Below, piece by piece: positions 39,079-47,596 of a stretch of DNA of 64,000 bases; the stretch's first letter is position 1, and each line of letters opens with the position of its first letter. The position numbers were made by a program, and so were the translations under genes. The notes beneath the pieces were generated by a model that had not been told where the DNA came from, ran no database searches, and saw nothing but the letters and a program-made list of their open reading frames with translations. This DNA comes from Cycloclasticus sp. 46_120_T64 (GTDB taxonomy: Bacteria > Pseudomonadota > Gammaproteobacteria > Methylococcales > Cycloclasticaceae): NCBI GenBank assembly GCA_002162695.1, contig MAAM01000009.1, forward strand, positions 1-64,000, read 5' to 3'.

Positions 39079-40173
39079 ATGTCTTTAGGCACTTCGGTTG
39101 TTATCGATTTGGCGGCGCTTAGGCATAATTTTATCCTGGCGGCGCGAGCGGCGCCGAATTCAAAATTAATGGCGGTGATCAAGGCGAACGCCTATGGCCA
39201 TGGCATTTTAGAGGTCGCTGCGGCCCTCGATACCGCCGATGGTTTTGCGGTGGCTCGCTTGGATGAGGCGATTAGACTTAGAGATGCCGGCAGTGATAAA
39301 ACTATTTTAGTGCTTACCGGTTTCAATGATGAGCGCGAGTTGCGCGAGTTCTCGTATTACGACCTCGATGCGGTCGTTCATAGTGAGTATCAAGTGGAAT
39401 TACTGGAAGCTTGCACGGGCATTTCACCCATTTCGGTTTGGTTGAAAATTAATACCGGGATGAATCGCTTAGGTATTGAAGCCGCTGATTTATCACGTAT
39501 TGCCGACCGAATACAGTTATCGGCGAAGGTTCGCCTGCCGTATAAATTGATGACTCACTTCTCCTGTGCTGATGATATGGCGAGTGATGTCACTCAACAG
39601 CAAATCAATTTATTTGATGAGAGTGTCGCCGGGCATGCGGGCGAGCAAAGTCTTGCCAACTCGGCTGGTTTGCTGGGCTGGCAATACGCGCAGCGGCATT
39701 GGGTTCGGCCGGGCATTATGTTGTATGGCGGGAGTCCCTTTTATGCAAGAAAAGCCAGTGATGATCAGCTCAAGCCGGTAATGACCTTTAGTAGCCGAGT
39801 TATTTCACTACGGCAGTTAACTAAAGGGCAGTGTGTGGGGTATGGCGCTAGCTGGGTTGCGCCGAGCGCCTGTTTGATCGCGACGATTGGGGCGGGTTAT
39901 GGAGATGGTTATCCGCGGCACGCAAAAACAGGTACGCCCGTTCTTATTAATGGGGTGCAAGTCCCGGTAGTCGGCCGGGTATCGATGGATTCGATGACGG
40001 TCGATGTCAGCCAATGTGTTGGAATCAAGCTAGGTGACAAGGCTGTGTTATGGGGTGAAGGTTTGCCGATTGAGCAAGTGGCGGCTGACAGTAGTACCAT
40101 TTCGTACGAACTAATGTGTGGAATTACTGAACGGGTGAAAAGAATTTATCGGAGCGCAGGCAATGGCGAGTAA
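39079..40173 (+). CDS. alr: Alanine racemase
   Basis: PLP enzyme making D-alanine for peptidoglycan. The 364-residue protein has the PLP lysine Lys35 in VIKANAYGHG and the second-domain tyrosine in VGYGASWVAP. It follows dnaB by 47 bases, a common gammaproteobacterial order, and overlaps radA by 11 bases. Confidence 0.97.
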   Translation: MSLGTSVVIDLAALRHNFILAARAAPNSKLMAVIKANAYGHGILEVAAALDTADGFAVARLDEAIRLRDAGSDKTILVLTGFNDERELREFSYYDLDAVVHSEYQVELLEACTGISPISVWLKINTGMNRLGIEAADLSRIADRIQLSAKVRLPYKLMTHFSCADDMASDVTQQQINLFDESVAGHAGEQSLANSAGLLGWQYAQRHWVRPGIMLYGGSPFYARKASDDQLKPVMTFSSRVISLRQLTKGQCVGYGASWVAPSACLIATIGAGYGDGYPRHAKTGTPVLINGVQVPVVGRVSMDSMTVDVSQCVGIKLGDKAVLWGEGLPIEQVAADSSTISYELMCGITERVKRIYRSAGNGE

Positions 40174-41530
40174 GGGCAAAAAAAATTATCACTGTACGGC
40201 CTGTGGTGCGAGCAGCACTAAGTGGGCCGGGCAGTGTCAGGACTGTGGTGATTGGAACACCTTGGATGAAAGCGAGGGTTCTGGCTCAGCAAAAGAAAAT
40301 CGTTTTAAGGGTTATGCCGATCAAGGCAGTTCTTCGACGAAGGTGCAAATACTCTCTCAGGTCGAATCGACTCGGCTCGAGCGTATAGATAGTGGTTTAA
40401 CGGAGCTGGACCGAGTGCTCGGTGGTGGCATCGTGCCGGGTTCTGCGATTCTGATTGGTGGTGATCCTGGGATTGGTAAATCAACCTTGATCTTACAAGC
40501 GTTGGCGAGTTTAAGTCAGCGGATTAATACCCTATATGTGACCGGTGAAGAATCCGCGCAGCAGGTGAGTATGCGTGCTAGTCGTTTACAGTTAACCGTC
40601 GATAAGGTGCAGATTCTTTGTGAAATATCATTAGAAACCATTTTGGCGACGGCTGAAAAAATCTCCGCCGATCTGTTGGTGATTGACTCCATCCAAACCG
40701 TTTTTAGCGATGAATTACAATCGGCACCTGGCTCTGTTGGGCAGGTGCGTGAGTGCGCCGCGCGCTTGGTGCGTTTTGCGAAACGCACCAATACCACTAT
40801 TTTCTTGGTGGGCCATGTTACTAAAGAAGGTGCTATCGCGGGGCCCCGCGTGCTGGAACACATGGTTGACTCGGTATTGTACTTTGAAGGTGACTCCGGC
40901 AGCCGTTTTCGCATTATTCGAGCAATAAAAAATCGTTTTGGTGCGGTCAATGAATTGGGTGTTTTTGCGATGACCGAAAAAGGTTTACGTGAAGTCGCCA
41001 ACCCGTCGGCGATCTTCTTATCGCGGCACGAGGAAGATGTTCCTGGTAGTGTGGTGATGGTGACGCGAGAAGGCTCTAGGCCGCTATTGGTTGAGGTTCA
41101 GGCCTTGGTTGATGAGGCGGGGCAAGGTGCGCCTAGGCGGGTTACGGTGGGGATGGACCAGAACAGGTTGGCCATGTTGCTGGCGATTATGAATCGGCAC
41201 GGTCAGTGTTCTTTATTAGATCAAGACGTCTTTGTGAATATCGTGGGTGGTTTTCGGGTGATGGAAACCGGCGGGGATCTAGCGGTGGTAGCCGCCTTAT
41301 TATCGAGCTTGAAGGCAAAAAATATTCCGAAAGACTGGGTGGTGTTTGGGGAGCTGGGTTTGTCGGGCGAGGTGCGCCCAGTACCGAATGGCGAGGAGCG
41401 CCTGCGAGAGGCGGCAAAACATGGTTTTAAGTTCGCCTTGGCGCCTAAGGGCAATATCCCTAAGGGCGGTATTGATGGCTTGGAAATTCAGCCTGTTAGT
41501 GTGTTACGTGATGCACTACAGTTTTTCTAG
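40163..41530 (+). CDS. radA: DNA repair protein RadA
   Basis: RecA-like branch-migration helicase in recombination. The 455-residue protein has the N-terminal C4 zinc finger (CTACG and CQDCG, about 10-31), Walker A GDPGIGKST (about 95-103), the family KNRFG motif and a C-terminal Lon-like domain. The start lies inside the end of alr. Its TAG stop lies in the CTAG shared with the convergent PilZ gene. Confidence 0.97.
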   Translation: MASKGKKNYHCTACGASSTKWAGQCQDCGDWNTLDESEGSGSAKENRFKGYADQGSSSTKVQILSQVESTRLERIDSGLTELDRVLGGGIVPGSAILIGGDPGIGKSTLILQALASLSQRINTLYVTGEESAQQVSMRASRLQLTVDKVQILCEISLETILATAEKISADLLVIDSIQTVFSDELQSAPGSVGQVRECAARLVRFAKRTNTTIFLVGHVTKEGAIAGPRVLEHMVDSVLYFEGDSGSRFRIIRAIKNRFGAVNELGVFAMTEKGLREVANPSAIFLSRHEEDVPGSVVMVTREGSRPLLVEVQALVDEAGQGAPRRVTVGMDQNRLAMLLAIMNRHGQCSLLDQDVFVNIVGGFRVMETGGDLAVVAALLSSLKAKNIPKDWVVFGELGLSGEVRPVPNGEERLREAAKHGFKFALAPKGNIPKGGIDGLEIQPVSVLRDALQFF

Positions 41531-41922
41531 TCTGGGTTGGTATCTTTTACCGAGCCGAGGGCGTGGAGGTTTCTTTCTAACATCAGACTATCACCCATAT
41601 TGAGTTCGACTAAGCGCCTGAGGGTGGTGACACTATCAATGTCTATTTCGTCAAATTGCAGGCCAATATGACCGTCTTTGCCAATAAAGGCGATATGGGC
41701 GCAGGTTTTAATGGCCAGTTCATCGGCCAATATAATGCTCACATTAATACGGTCGCTCACTTTATACAGCGGTTTTTCTTGCTGCTTGCTGATTAAACAA
41801 CCATTGAGTGAGATATCTAATAGCTTGCACTGTATTTCGACCGAGTTTTGATCTTTTAAACGAATGTTTGCGTCATGAAAAATTCGATCAAAGCGCCTTT
41901 TTTCATTATGGAGGGTGTTCAT
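41527..41922 (-). CDS. PilZ-domain cyclic-di-GMP binding protein
   Basis: A 131-residue single-domain PilZ protein. Both ligand motifs are intact: RRFDR (RxxxR, about residues 9-13) and DISLNG (D/N-x-S-x-x-G, about 36-41), so it should bind cyclic-di-GMP. It is the last gene of a minus-strand group (CNNM, FHA, PilZ) beside fleQ, and follows the FHA gene by 9 bases. Its target is unknown; motility or envelope control is inferred from context. Confidence 0.9.
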   Translation of the reverse strand: MNTLHNEKRRFDRIFHDANIRLKDQNSVEIQCKLLDISLNGCLISKQQEKPLYKVSDRINVSIILADELAIKTCAHIAFIGKDGHIGLQFDEIDIDSVTTLRRLVELNMGDSLMLERNLHALGSVKDTNPD

Positions 41923-41931
41923 ATTAGGGCC

Positions 41932-42555
41932 CTATTCAATAAAGAAAGTATATTTGTTTGTGCCAATGTTGATTTTTGTATTGTTGTCCAGTTTGGTTTC
42001 GGTGGCAAACGGCTGACCATCAATACGGATATCAGTATCATCACTCATTCTTGAGATAAAGTAGCCGCTTGGCCGCTTGGCAATAATGGCGGGGATTGTG
42101 TCGGCTATTTTAAGCTCGGTGACGGCCTTATTTAGTGCGATGACTCGGCCAATATCCGCACCGTTCATTATTTGTAAATGGCCACTTTTAGCCGGATTCA
42201 CCTCGCCAGCGGGTTTTGTCTGAGTGTTGCCCTCGCTAGCTGCGAGTCGTGTAGAAAAATCGATATTCTCGCTGCTCGATAAGAGCAGTGTGTGTTTGCC
42301 TAAGCTGACTGTTTCGCCCTGATGAAGTACTTGGCGTTGGATCGGCTTGCCATCGACTAAGGTGGGGAATTGTTCGCTCAGGCTTTCGATAAAACATTCA
42401 TTCGCGATCAGAGATATTTTGCAATGCTGCGGGGCAACCGCCAAACTGTCGATGCTAAAGGTGTTTTGTGAGGCGCGCCCAATGGTCGATTCTGCTTGAT
42501 CGAGATGGAAGGTATCAATCGTTTTGTGATGAAAAAAAAGTGTTAGCTTGTACAT
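41932..42555 (-). CDS. FHA-domain protein
   Basis: A 207-residue soluble protein. The N-terminal half is a forkhead-associated domain: STIGRASQNTFSID (24-37), APQHCKI with the conserved His, and the following Gly-containing strand VDGKPI. The C-terminal half (about 125-207) looks like a second, degenerate FHA repeat (TELKIADTIPA, SGYFISR, IDGQPF). FHA domains bind phosphothreonine, but no Ser/Thr kinase gene is in the window. It has 9 bases to the PilZ gene, so the two are probably cotranscribed. Confidence 0.82.
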   Translation of the reverse strand: MYKLTLFFHHKTIDTFHLDQAESTIGRASQNTFSIDSLAVAPQHCKISLIANECFIESLSEQFPTLVDGKPIQRQVLHQGETVSLGKHTLLLSSSENIDFSTRLAASEGNTQTKPAGEVNPAKSGHLQIMNGADIGRVIALNKAVTELKIADTIPAIIAKRPSGYFISRMSDDTDIRIDGQPFATETKLDNNTKINIGTNKYTFFIE

Positions 42556-42610
42556 TATGTGTATTCCGTTATTTACTCAAGTATAGATCACTGAGTGAAA
42601 TGGGTGATTT

Positions 42611-43873
42611 TTATAGGCCTTTATTGAGGTGAAACTTGGCGAGTTTAACCGTGTTTCCTTCCATTTGCACAATTTCGATGGGGTGTTCATAGAGTTTCAG
42701 GCTGGTGCCTTGTTTAGGGATGGATTCTAGGTACTCTAAAATGAGACCGTTGAGGGTTTTGGGCCCATCGGTCGGTAACTGTAAGTCCAGTGCGCGGTTC
42801 AATTCTCTGATGGTGATGTTGCCACTGATAAATAATGAGCCATCGGCCTTTTTCTGAATGTCTGGTGAGCTATCCGATGGGTCGGTAGTGAATTCCCCGA
42901 TGACTTCTTCAAGCACGTCTTGCAGGGTAATGAGTCCAAGGATATTGCCGTACTCATTGACTACGAGGGCAAGGCGTTGCTTTTTTTGCTGGAAGTTAAG
43001 TAACTGCTGATATAACGAAGTGTTATTGGGAATGAAGTAGGCTTCACGCTGCAATAAAATTAACTTTTCTCGGTCAAAATCCTCGTTGTTGAGTAAGGGA
43101 AATACATCTTTGGTTCTTAGAAAGGCTTGAGCGCTGTCAACATTGGTATTAAAGATAGGTAAGTTTGAATAGGGGGCATTCAGTAGCTGCTTCTTAATTT
43201 CGCTGAAGTCGTCGTCTAGGTCGATGCCGTGGATTTCACTGATCGGGGTCATGATGTCTTCAACACTGGCTTTTTCTAGGTCTAAGATACCAATTAACAT
43301 GTCTTTATGTGCCTTGGGGATGAGTTCGCCGGCTTCGGTGACCACCGTTATCAGTTCCTCGTGTTTCATCGATGACTCGGAACTATGTAGTGGGTCGATT
43401 CTTAAGGCCTTGAGCAGCAGGTTCGATAGGGTGTTGATCGCCCAGACTAATGGGTATAGGGCTTTTAATAAAGGGGTGTAGATCGCTGACGCGAGGAAAG
43501 CGAGTTTTTCGGGGTGACTGGCGGCCCAGGTTTTCGGCGCCACTTCGGCAAAAATCAAAATAACGAAGGTGAGTAAACCGGCTGCTGCGGCGATACCCGC
43601 CTCACCATATAAACGTAAGGCGATGATGGTGGCGATCGAGGAGGCAAAAATATTGATGAAGTTATTGCCGAGCAGAATGAGGCCGATCAGTCGGTCGGGT
43701 TTTTGTAATAGCTTATGGGCCATTTTTGCCGCCTTATGCCCATTCTTCACTAAGTGTAATAAGCGGTAACGGTTTAAACGCATCAGTGCCGTTTCCGAAC
43801 CTGAAAAGAAGGCCGATAAGACAATAAGTAGGGCTAATAGGCTAAAAAGTAGCTCGAGTGAAAGGTTGCTCAC
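42611..43873 (-). CDS. CNNM/CorC-family transporter with CBS domains
   Basis: A 420-residue membrane protein with an N-terminal DUF21/CNNM domain of four membrane segments (about 1-150, including SGSETALMRLNRYR), a CBS pair (about 200-325) and a C-terminal CorC/HlyC domain (about 340-420). It resembles E. coli YfjD. Family members are tied to Mg2+ or Co2+ efflux. It is the first gene of the minus-strand CNNM-FHA-PilZ group, divergent from fleQ across 162 bases. Confidence 0.9.
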   Translation of the reverse strand: MSNLSLELLFSLLALLIVLSAFFSGSETALMRLNRYRLLHLVKNGHKAAKMAHKLLQKPDRLIGLILLGNNFINIFASSIATIIALRLYGEAGIAAAAGLLTFVILIFAEVAPKTWAASHPEKLAFLASAIYTPLLKALYPLVWAINTLSNLLLKALRIDPLHSSESSMKHEELITVVTEAGELIPKAHKDMLIGILDLEKASVEDIMTPISEIHGIDLDDDFSEIKKQLLNAPYSNLPIFNTNVDSAQAFLRTKDVFPLLNNEDFDREKLILLQREAYFIPNNTSLYQQLLNFQQKKQRLALVVNEYGNILGLITLQDVLEEVIGEFTTDPSDSSPDIQKKADGSLFISGNITIRELNRALDLQLPTDGPKTLNGLILEYLESIPKQGTSLKLYEHPIEIVQMEGNTVKLAKFHLNKGL

Positions 43874-44035
43874 AGATAATTATGTTAATAGTGGATTGAA
43901 GCCTACTTTCTAAGACTTGAGCGCTGCGCTGTCAAGTTAAATGTATCGAACAAAATAATGAATAAACATGCAATAGTGACGTTTTTTTGACATACTGCGG
44001 AAATAGTTCAATTTTAATCAATTAGGTTCGTTTTT

Positions 44036-45472
44036 ATGGCGCTGCAAAAAGTATTTGTAATTGATAGTGATGAAGCGCGTTGTACGCAGATTTCAACGGT
44101 GCTGAGTTTTCTTGATTATAAGGTGAAGCCACTAAGCCTAGATAAATTACCGGCGGCGATAGCTAAGGGTGAGTCATCGTTGGTACTTTTGTCTGAGAGC
44201 GTGGATTTTTCGGCGGCCGATATTCATCAGTTCTTCGCTGAGCATAAAAATCAAAGTCCTTTTTTATACGTTCATAATAAAGGTAAGGCGGCAAAAATTC
44301 CGAAAGCCTTACAGAGTTATTTGCTGCCCTTGGAGTGGCCGACGAGATATCAAGACTTTATCGATAGTATCCGTAAGCTGCAGTCGGCGGGGCATTCGTT
44401 GAATGAGGAAACCTCGCGCCGAGCGGCCGAGCTGTTTCGGAGTTTGGTTGGTAATAGTCAGGCCATCAAGGAGGTGCGTCAGCTTATCCAGCAAGTGTGT
44501 CTATCTGACGCGACGGTGCTCATTCTTGGCGAGTCGGGCACTGGCAAGGAAGTGGTGGCGAGAAATATTCATTATCATTCGACGCGCAGGGAGCAAGCCT
44601 TTGTGCCGATTAACTGCGGCGCTATACCCGGCGAGTTGCTGGAAAGTGAATTGTTCGGGCATGAGAAGGGCGCATTTACCGGTGCGATAACGGCGAGGAA
44701 GGGTCGCTTCGAGTTGGCCGATGGCGGTACCTTATTTCTGGATGAAATCGGCGATATGCCGATGCAAATGCAGGTCAAGTTGTTACGTGTATTGCAGGAA
44801 AGCGTATTTGAGCGGGTCGGTAGCAATAAGCAGATTAAGTGCAATGTGCGGGTGTTAGCCGCAACCCATCGAGATTTGCAACAAGAGATAGTCGACGGTA
44901 ATTTTCGTGAAGATTTATTTTATCGTTTGGATGTTTTCCCTATTACGATTGCTCCGCTTAGGGATCGGGTTGATGATATTCCGATGTTGGTGAGTGAGCT
45001 TGTGCAACGCATCGAGCGAGATAAAAAAGGTTCGGTACGTTTCACCTCCGCAGCGCTCATGGCCTTATGCCAACATACTTGGCCGGGTAATGTGAGGGAG
45101 CTGGCGAATATGGTGGAGCGCTTAGCGATCATTCATGCTTATGGTTTGGTCGACGTGAAGGACTTGCCTGAAAAGTTTCACCAATATGTGGATGCTAGTT
45201 TACTGCTTGATAATGAATCGCCTGCAGAGCTCGTTGATATCGACGATGGGGGGGCGCAGCCAAGTCGTTTAGCGGTTACTCCGCCGGCGGGTTTGTTGCC
45301 AGAGCAAGGGATTGATTTAAAGGAACACCTAAATACCTTAGAGTTGTCGCTAATTCAACAGGCCCTCGATGATAGCGCTGGGGTGGTTGCGCATGCGGCA
45401 AAGAAGCTAAATATGCGCCGTACCACTTTGGTTGAAAAGATGCGAAAACACCATATTCAGCGCGCAGATTGA
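44036..45472 (+). CDS. fleQ: Flagellar master regulator FleQ (sigma-54 activator)
   Basis: Enhancer-binding protein at the top of the polar flagellar cascade and a cyclic-di-GMP receptor. The 478-residue protein has a FleQ-type N-terminal receiver-like domain (about 5-115), the LFRS motif (133-136) that contacts cyclic-di-GMP in P. aeruginosa FleQ, an AAA+ domain with Walker A GESGTGKE (165-172), GAFTGA for sigma-54 contact and Walker B LFLDEIGD, and a C-terminal Fis-type helix-turn-helix. A perfect TTGACA lies at 43987-43992, but its -10 is unclear. Confidence 0.95.
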   Translation: MALQKVFVIDSDEARCTQISTVLSFLDYKVKPLSLDKLPAAIAKGESSLVLLSESVDFSAADIHQFFAEHKNQSPFLYVHNKGKAAKIPKALQSYLLPLEWPTRYQDFIDSIRKLQSAGHSLNEETSRRAAELFRSLVGNSQAIKEVRQLIQQVCLSDATVLILGESGTGKEVVARNIHYHSTRREQAFVPINCGAIPGELLESELFGHEKGAFTGAITARKGRFELADGGTLFLDEIGDMPMQMQVKLLRVLQESVFERVGSNKQIKCNVRVLAATHRDLQQEIVDGNFREDLFYRLDVFPITIAPLRDRVDDIPMLVSELVQRIERDKKGSVRFTSAALMALCQHTWPGNVRELANMVERLAIIHAYGLVDVKDLPEKFHQYVDASLLLDNESPAELVDIDDGGAQPSRLAVTPPAGLLPEQGIDLKEHLNTLELSLIQQALDDSAGVVAHAAKKLNMRRTTLVEKMRKHHIQRAD

Positions 45473-45539
45473 GTGACGAATGTTTGACGTTCTCTTGTCG
45501 CGTCGATCCAAGATATTGATTTTAAACATCTAATTAACT

Positions 45540-45555
45540 TGGCACGTTTTTGGCA
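45540..45555 (+). promoter_or_regulatory. Sigma-54 promoter upstream of fleR
   Basis: TTGGCACG-tttt-TGGCA with GG at 45541-45542 and GC at 45553-45554, exactly 12 bases apart, matching the -24/-12 consensus TGGCACG-N4-TTGCW. FleQ is encoded just upstream and is the natural activator. The predicted transcript start is near 45567. Confidence 0.82.
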
Positions 45556-45589
45556 TTGTCTGTAATAACTTTAAAAAAGATTGCAGATA

Positions 45590-45844
45590 ATGACGCTATT
45601 TTCGACCAACAGATGGATTAACCACGCTAGCCCACTTCGTGCGGCTACTGAGGTGTTTAAACACTCTTCTAAGTGCTTAATTAATCGATTTATTCAGCCA
45701 CGGGTTGAATGTTCTTTACCCTGCCTAGCGTCGCAGCTTTGTTCATCTGCTATCTACCGTCACAAAACAATCATGGAACTGACTGCATTGACGGATCAGC
45801 CGAAGGCTGCTCGTGCGGAATTTCCAACTGGGAGTGCTAGATGA
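45590..45844 (+). CDS. Small ORF between fleQ and fleR (uncertain)
   Basis: An 84-codon frame of unknown function in the place usually held by the sensor kinase fleS. For it: a sigma-54 promoter lies just upstream, and its TGA overlaps the fleR start (ATGATG), which would couple translation. Against it: no good ribosome binding site before the ATG and no resemblance to FleS or any family I recognise. The predicted protein has four Cys and is mildly basic, with no membrane segment. It may instead be a transcribed leader of fleR. The rest of the 368-base gap holds nothing else clear. Confidence 0.35.
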   Translation: MTLFSTNRWINHASPLRAATEVFKHSSKCLINRFIQPRVECSLPCLASQLCSSAIYRHKTIMELTALTDQPKAARAEFPTGSAR

Positions 45845-47178
45845 TGAAAAAAATTGATGTATTAATTGTTGAAGATGACCTGTCTTTTCAAGCCGTTGTG
45901 GCAGATGCATTGAGCCAGCAAGGTTATCAAGTGACGTGTGTGACAGATGGTACGGCGGCTTTAAAAGCGTTGGAGTCGTGTCAGGCGCGTTTGGTCGTGA
46001 GTGATGTGAAAATGCAGCCGATGGATGGTCAGCAATTGCTTGAAACCTTGAAGGCGCGTTTCCCGAGCTTGCCGGTCTTGCTGATGACGGCTCATGCCAG
46101 CGTTGAAAAAGCGGTTAAGGCGATTCAGGCGGGGGCGGCTGATTATTTGAGTAAACCCTTGGCGATCGAGACCTTAATTAGTCGCGTGGAAGAAACTATT
46201 GCGCCAGAGGCCAGTAGTTTTGGTGAGCTGCCGAGCAATGATAGCAGTATGAAAGACATCGTGGCGTTGGCCGGTCGAGTGGCTAAAAGTGAAGCAACGG
46301 TGCTGATTCAAGGCGAAAGCGGCACTGGGAAAGAGGTGTTATCTCGTTTTATTCATAAAAACTCGAGCCGTAGCAAGCAGCCCTTCATCGCGATAAATTG
46401 TGCAGCGATTCCTGAAAATATGCTGGAAGCGATGTTGTTTGGTTATGAAAAGGGAGCCTTTACCGGCGCTCACCAAGCGTCACCGGGAAAGTTTGAGCAA
46501 GCGCAGGGCGGCACTATTTTGCTGGATGAAATTTCGGAAATGAATATTTTATTGCAGGCGAAGTTATTACGGGTCTTGCAAGAGAAAGAAGTGGAACGCT
46601 TAGGTGGCAGAAAAACAATTTCACTCGATGTGCGGGTGCTGGCGACGACCAATAAAGACTTGCGGGAGCTGGTCGATGACGCTAAGTTTCGAGAAGATTT
46701 ATTGTATCGAATTAATGTGTTCCCACTGAATATCCCGCCGTTACGCGAGCGTAGAGCCGATATTTCTGCGTTGGCAAAAACGATGGTCGTTAGGCATTAT
46801 GCGGGCGAAAAATCGACGCCAGTATTATCTGCATCGGCGGTAAAACAATTGGAAAACCACCCTTGGCAAGGCAATGTCCGTGAGCTGGAGAATGTTATTC
46901 AGCGTGCGTTGATCATGGCTAATGGTGGCGTGATAGCCGACACCGACTTGATTTTCGAGATGGGGCGGCCTGCAGTCCCCGTTGCAGCAGTAAAAGTAGA
47001 AGCGGACAGTGGCTTGAATGAAGGGGTTAGGGCGGTAGAAGATAAATTGATTCTTGATACCTTGGTTACTGCTAAGGGAAGTCGTAAAAACACCGCGGAG
47101 AGGCTGGGCATTAGCGCTAGAACCTTGCGTTATAAGATAGCGCGGATGCGAGATGCTGGGGTACAGATTCCAGCGTAA
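45841..47178 (+). CDS. fleR: Flagellar two-component response regulator FleR (FlrC)
   Basis: NtrC-type activator that turns on the middle flagellar genes with sigma-54. The 445-residue protein has an intact receiver (phospho-acceptor Asp55, Thr83, Lys105), an AAA+ domain with GESGTGKEVL, GAFTGA and LLDEISE, and a Fis-type DNA-binding end (RKNTAERLGISARTLRYKI). GGGAG lies before the ATG. The cognate kinase gene fleS, normally directly upstream, is missing here. fliE follows by 43 bases. Confidence 0.94.
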   Translation: MMKKIDVLIVEDDLSFQAVVADALSQQGYQVTCVTDGTAALKALESCQARLVVSDVKMQPMDGQQLLETLKARFPSLPVLLMTAHASVEKAVKAIQAGAADYLSKPLAIETLISRVEETIAPEASSFGELPSNDSSMKDIVALAGRVAKSEATVLIQGESGTGKEVLSRFIHKNSSRSKQPFIAINCAAIPENMLEAMLFGYEKGAFTGAHQASPGKFEQAQGGTILLDEISEMNILLQAKLLRVLQEKEVERLGGRKTISLDVRVLATTNKDLRELVDDAKFREDLLYRINVFPLNIPPLRERRADISALAKTMVVRHYAGEKSTPVLSASAVKQLENHPWQGNVRELENVIQRALIMANGGVIADTDLIFEMGRPAVPVAAVKVEADSGLNEGVRAVEDKLILDTLVTAKGSRKNTAERLGISARTLRYKIARMRDAGVQIPA

Positions 47179-47221
47179 TGGATCGATCTTATACATTGGC
47201 GATATTGTTAGGAGAATAACG

Positions 47222-47539
47222 ATGAGTAGCATGGAAATTAATAGTGTATTAGCACAGATGCGGGCGATGTCGACGCAAGCGAAAAGCCCTTTAGAGCAGA
47301 CCTCAGCGGCTAAACCGACGGAGTTTTCGGCGATGTTGAGCCAGTCTATTGAGGCGGTGAATAAAACCCAGCAGCAAGCGGGGGCCTTATCAACGGCGTT
47401 TGTAAAGGGTGAGACTGATGCCAGTTTGGCGGAAGTGATGGTGTCGATGCAGAAAGCGAATTTATCCTTTCAAACGGTGTTGCAAACTAGAAATAAGCTG
47501 GTTGAAGCGTATAAGGATGTTATGCGCATGACCATGTAG
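47222..47539 (+). CDS. fliE: Flagellar hook-basal body complex protein FliE
   Basis: Links the MS ring to the rod. The 105-residue product starts MSSMEINSVLAQMRAM after AGGAG; the open frame runs further upstream into fleR but that is not coding. The conserved C-terminal half (SLAEVMVSMQKANLSFQTVLQTRNKLVEAYKDVMRM, about 72-104) is typical. It heads fliEFGHIJ. Confidence 0.96.
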   Translation: MSSMEINSVLAQMRAMSTQAKSPLEQTSAAKPTEFSAMLSQSIEAVNKTQQQAGALSTAFVKGETDASLAEVMVSMQKANLSFQTVLQTRNKLVEAYKDVMRMTM

Positions 47540-47596
47540 CTTTTGCTCTAAGATACACGTCGAGTTCAGATATAAAATATAAATAGGTATACACAG

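Noticed and set aside
45581-45589. TTG start for the small ORF before fleR
   Set aside because: It is no better supported than the ATG at 45590; neither has a clear ribosome binding site, so the ATG was used.
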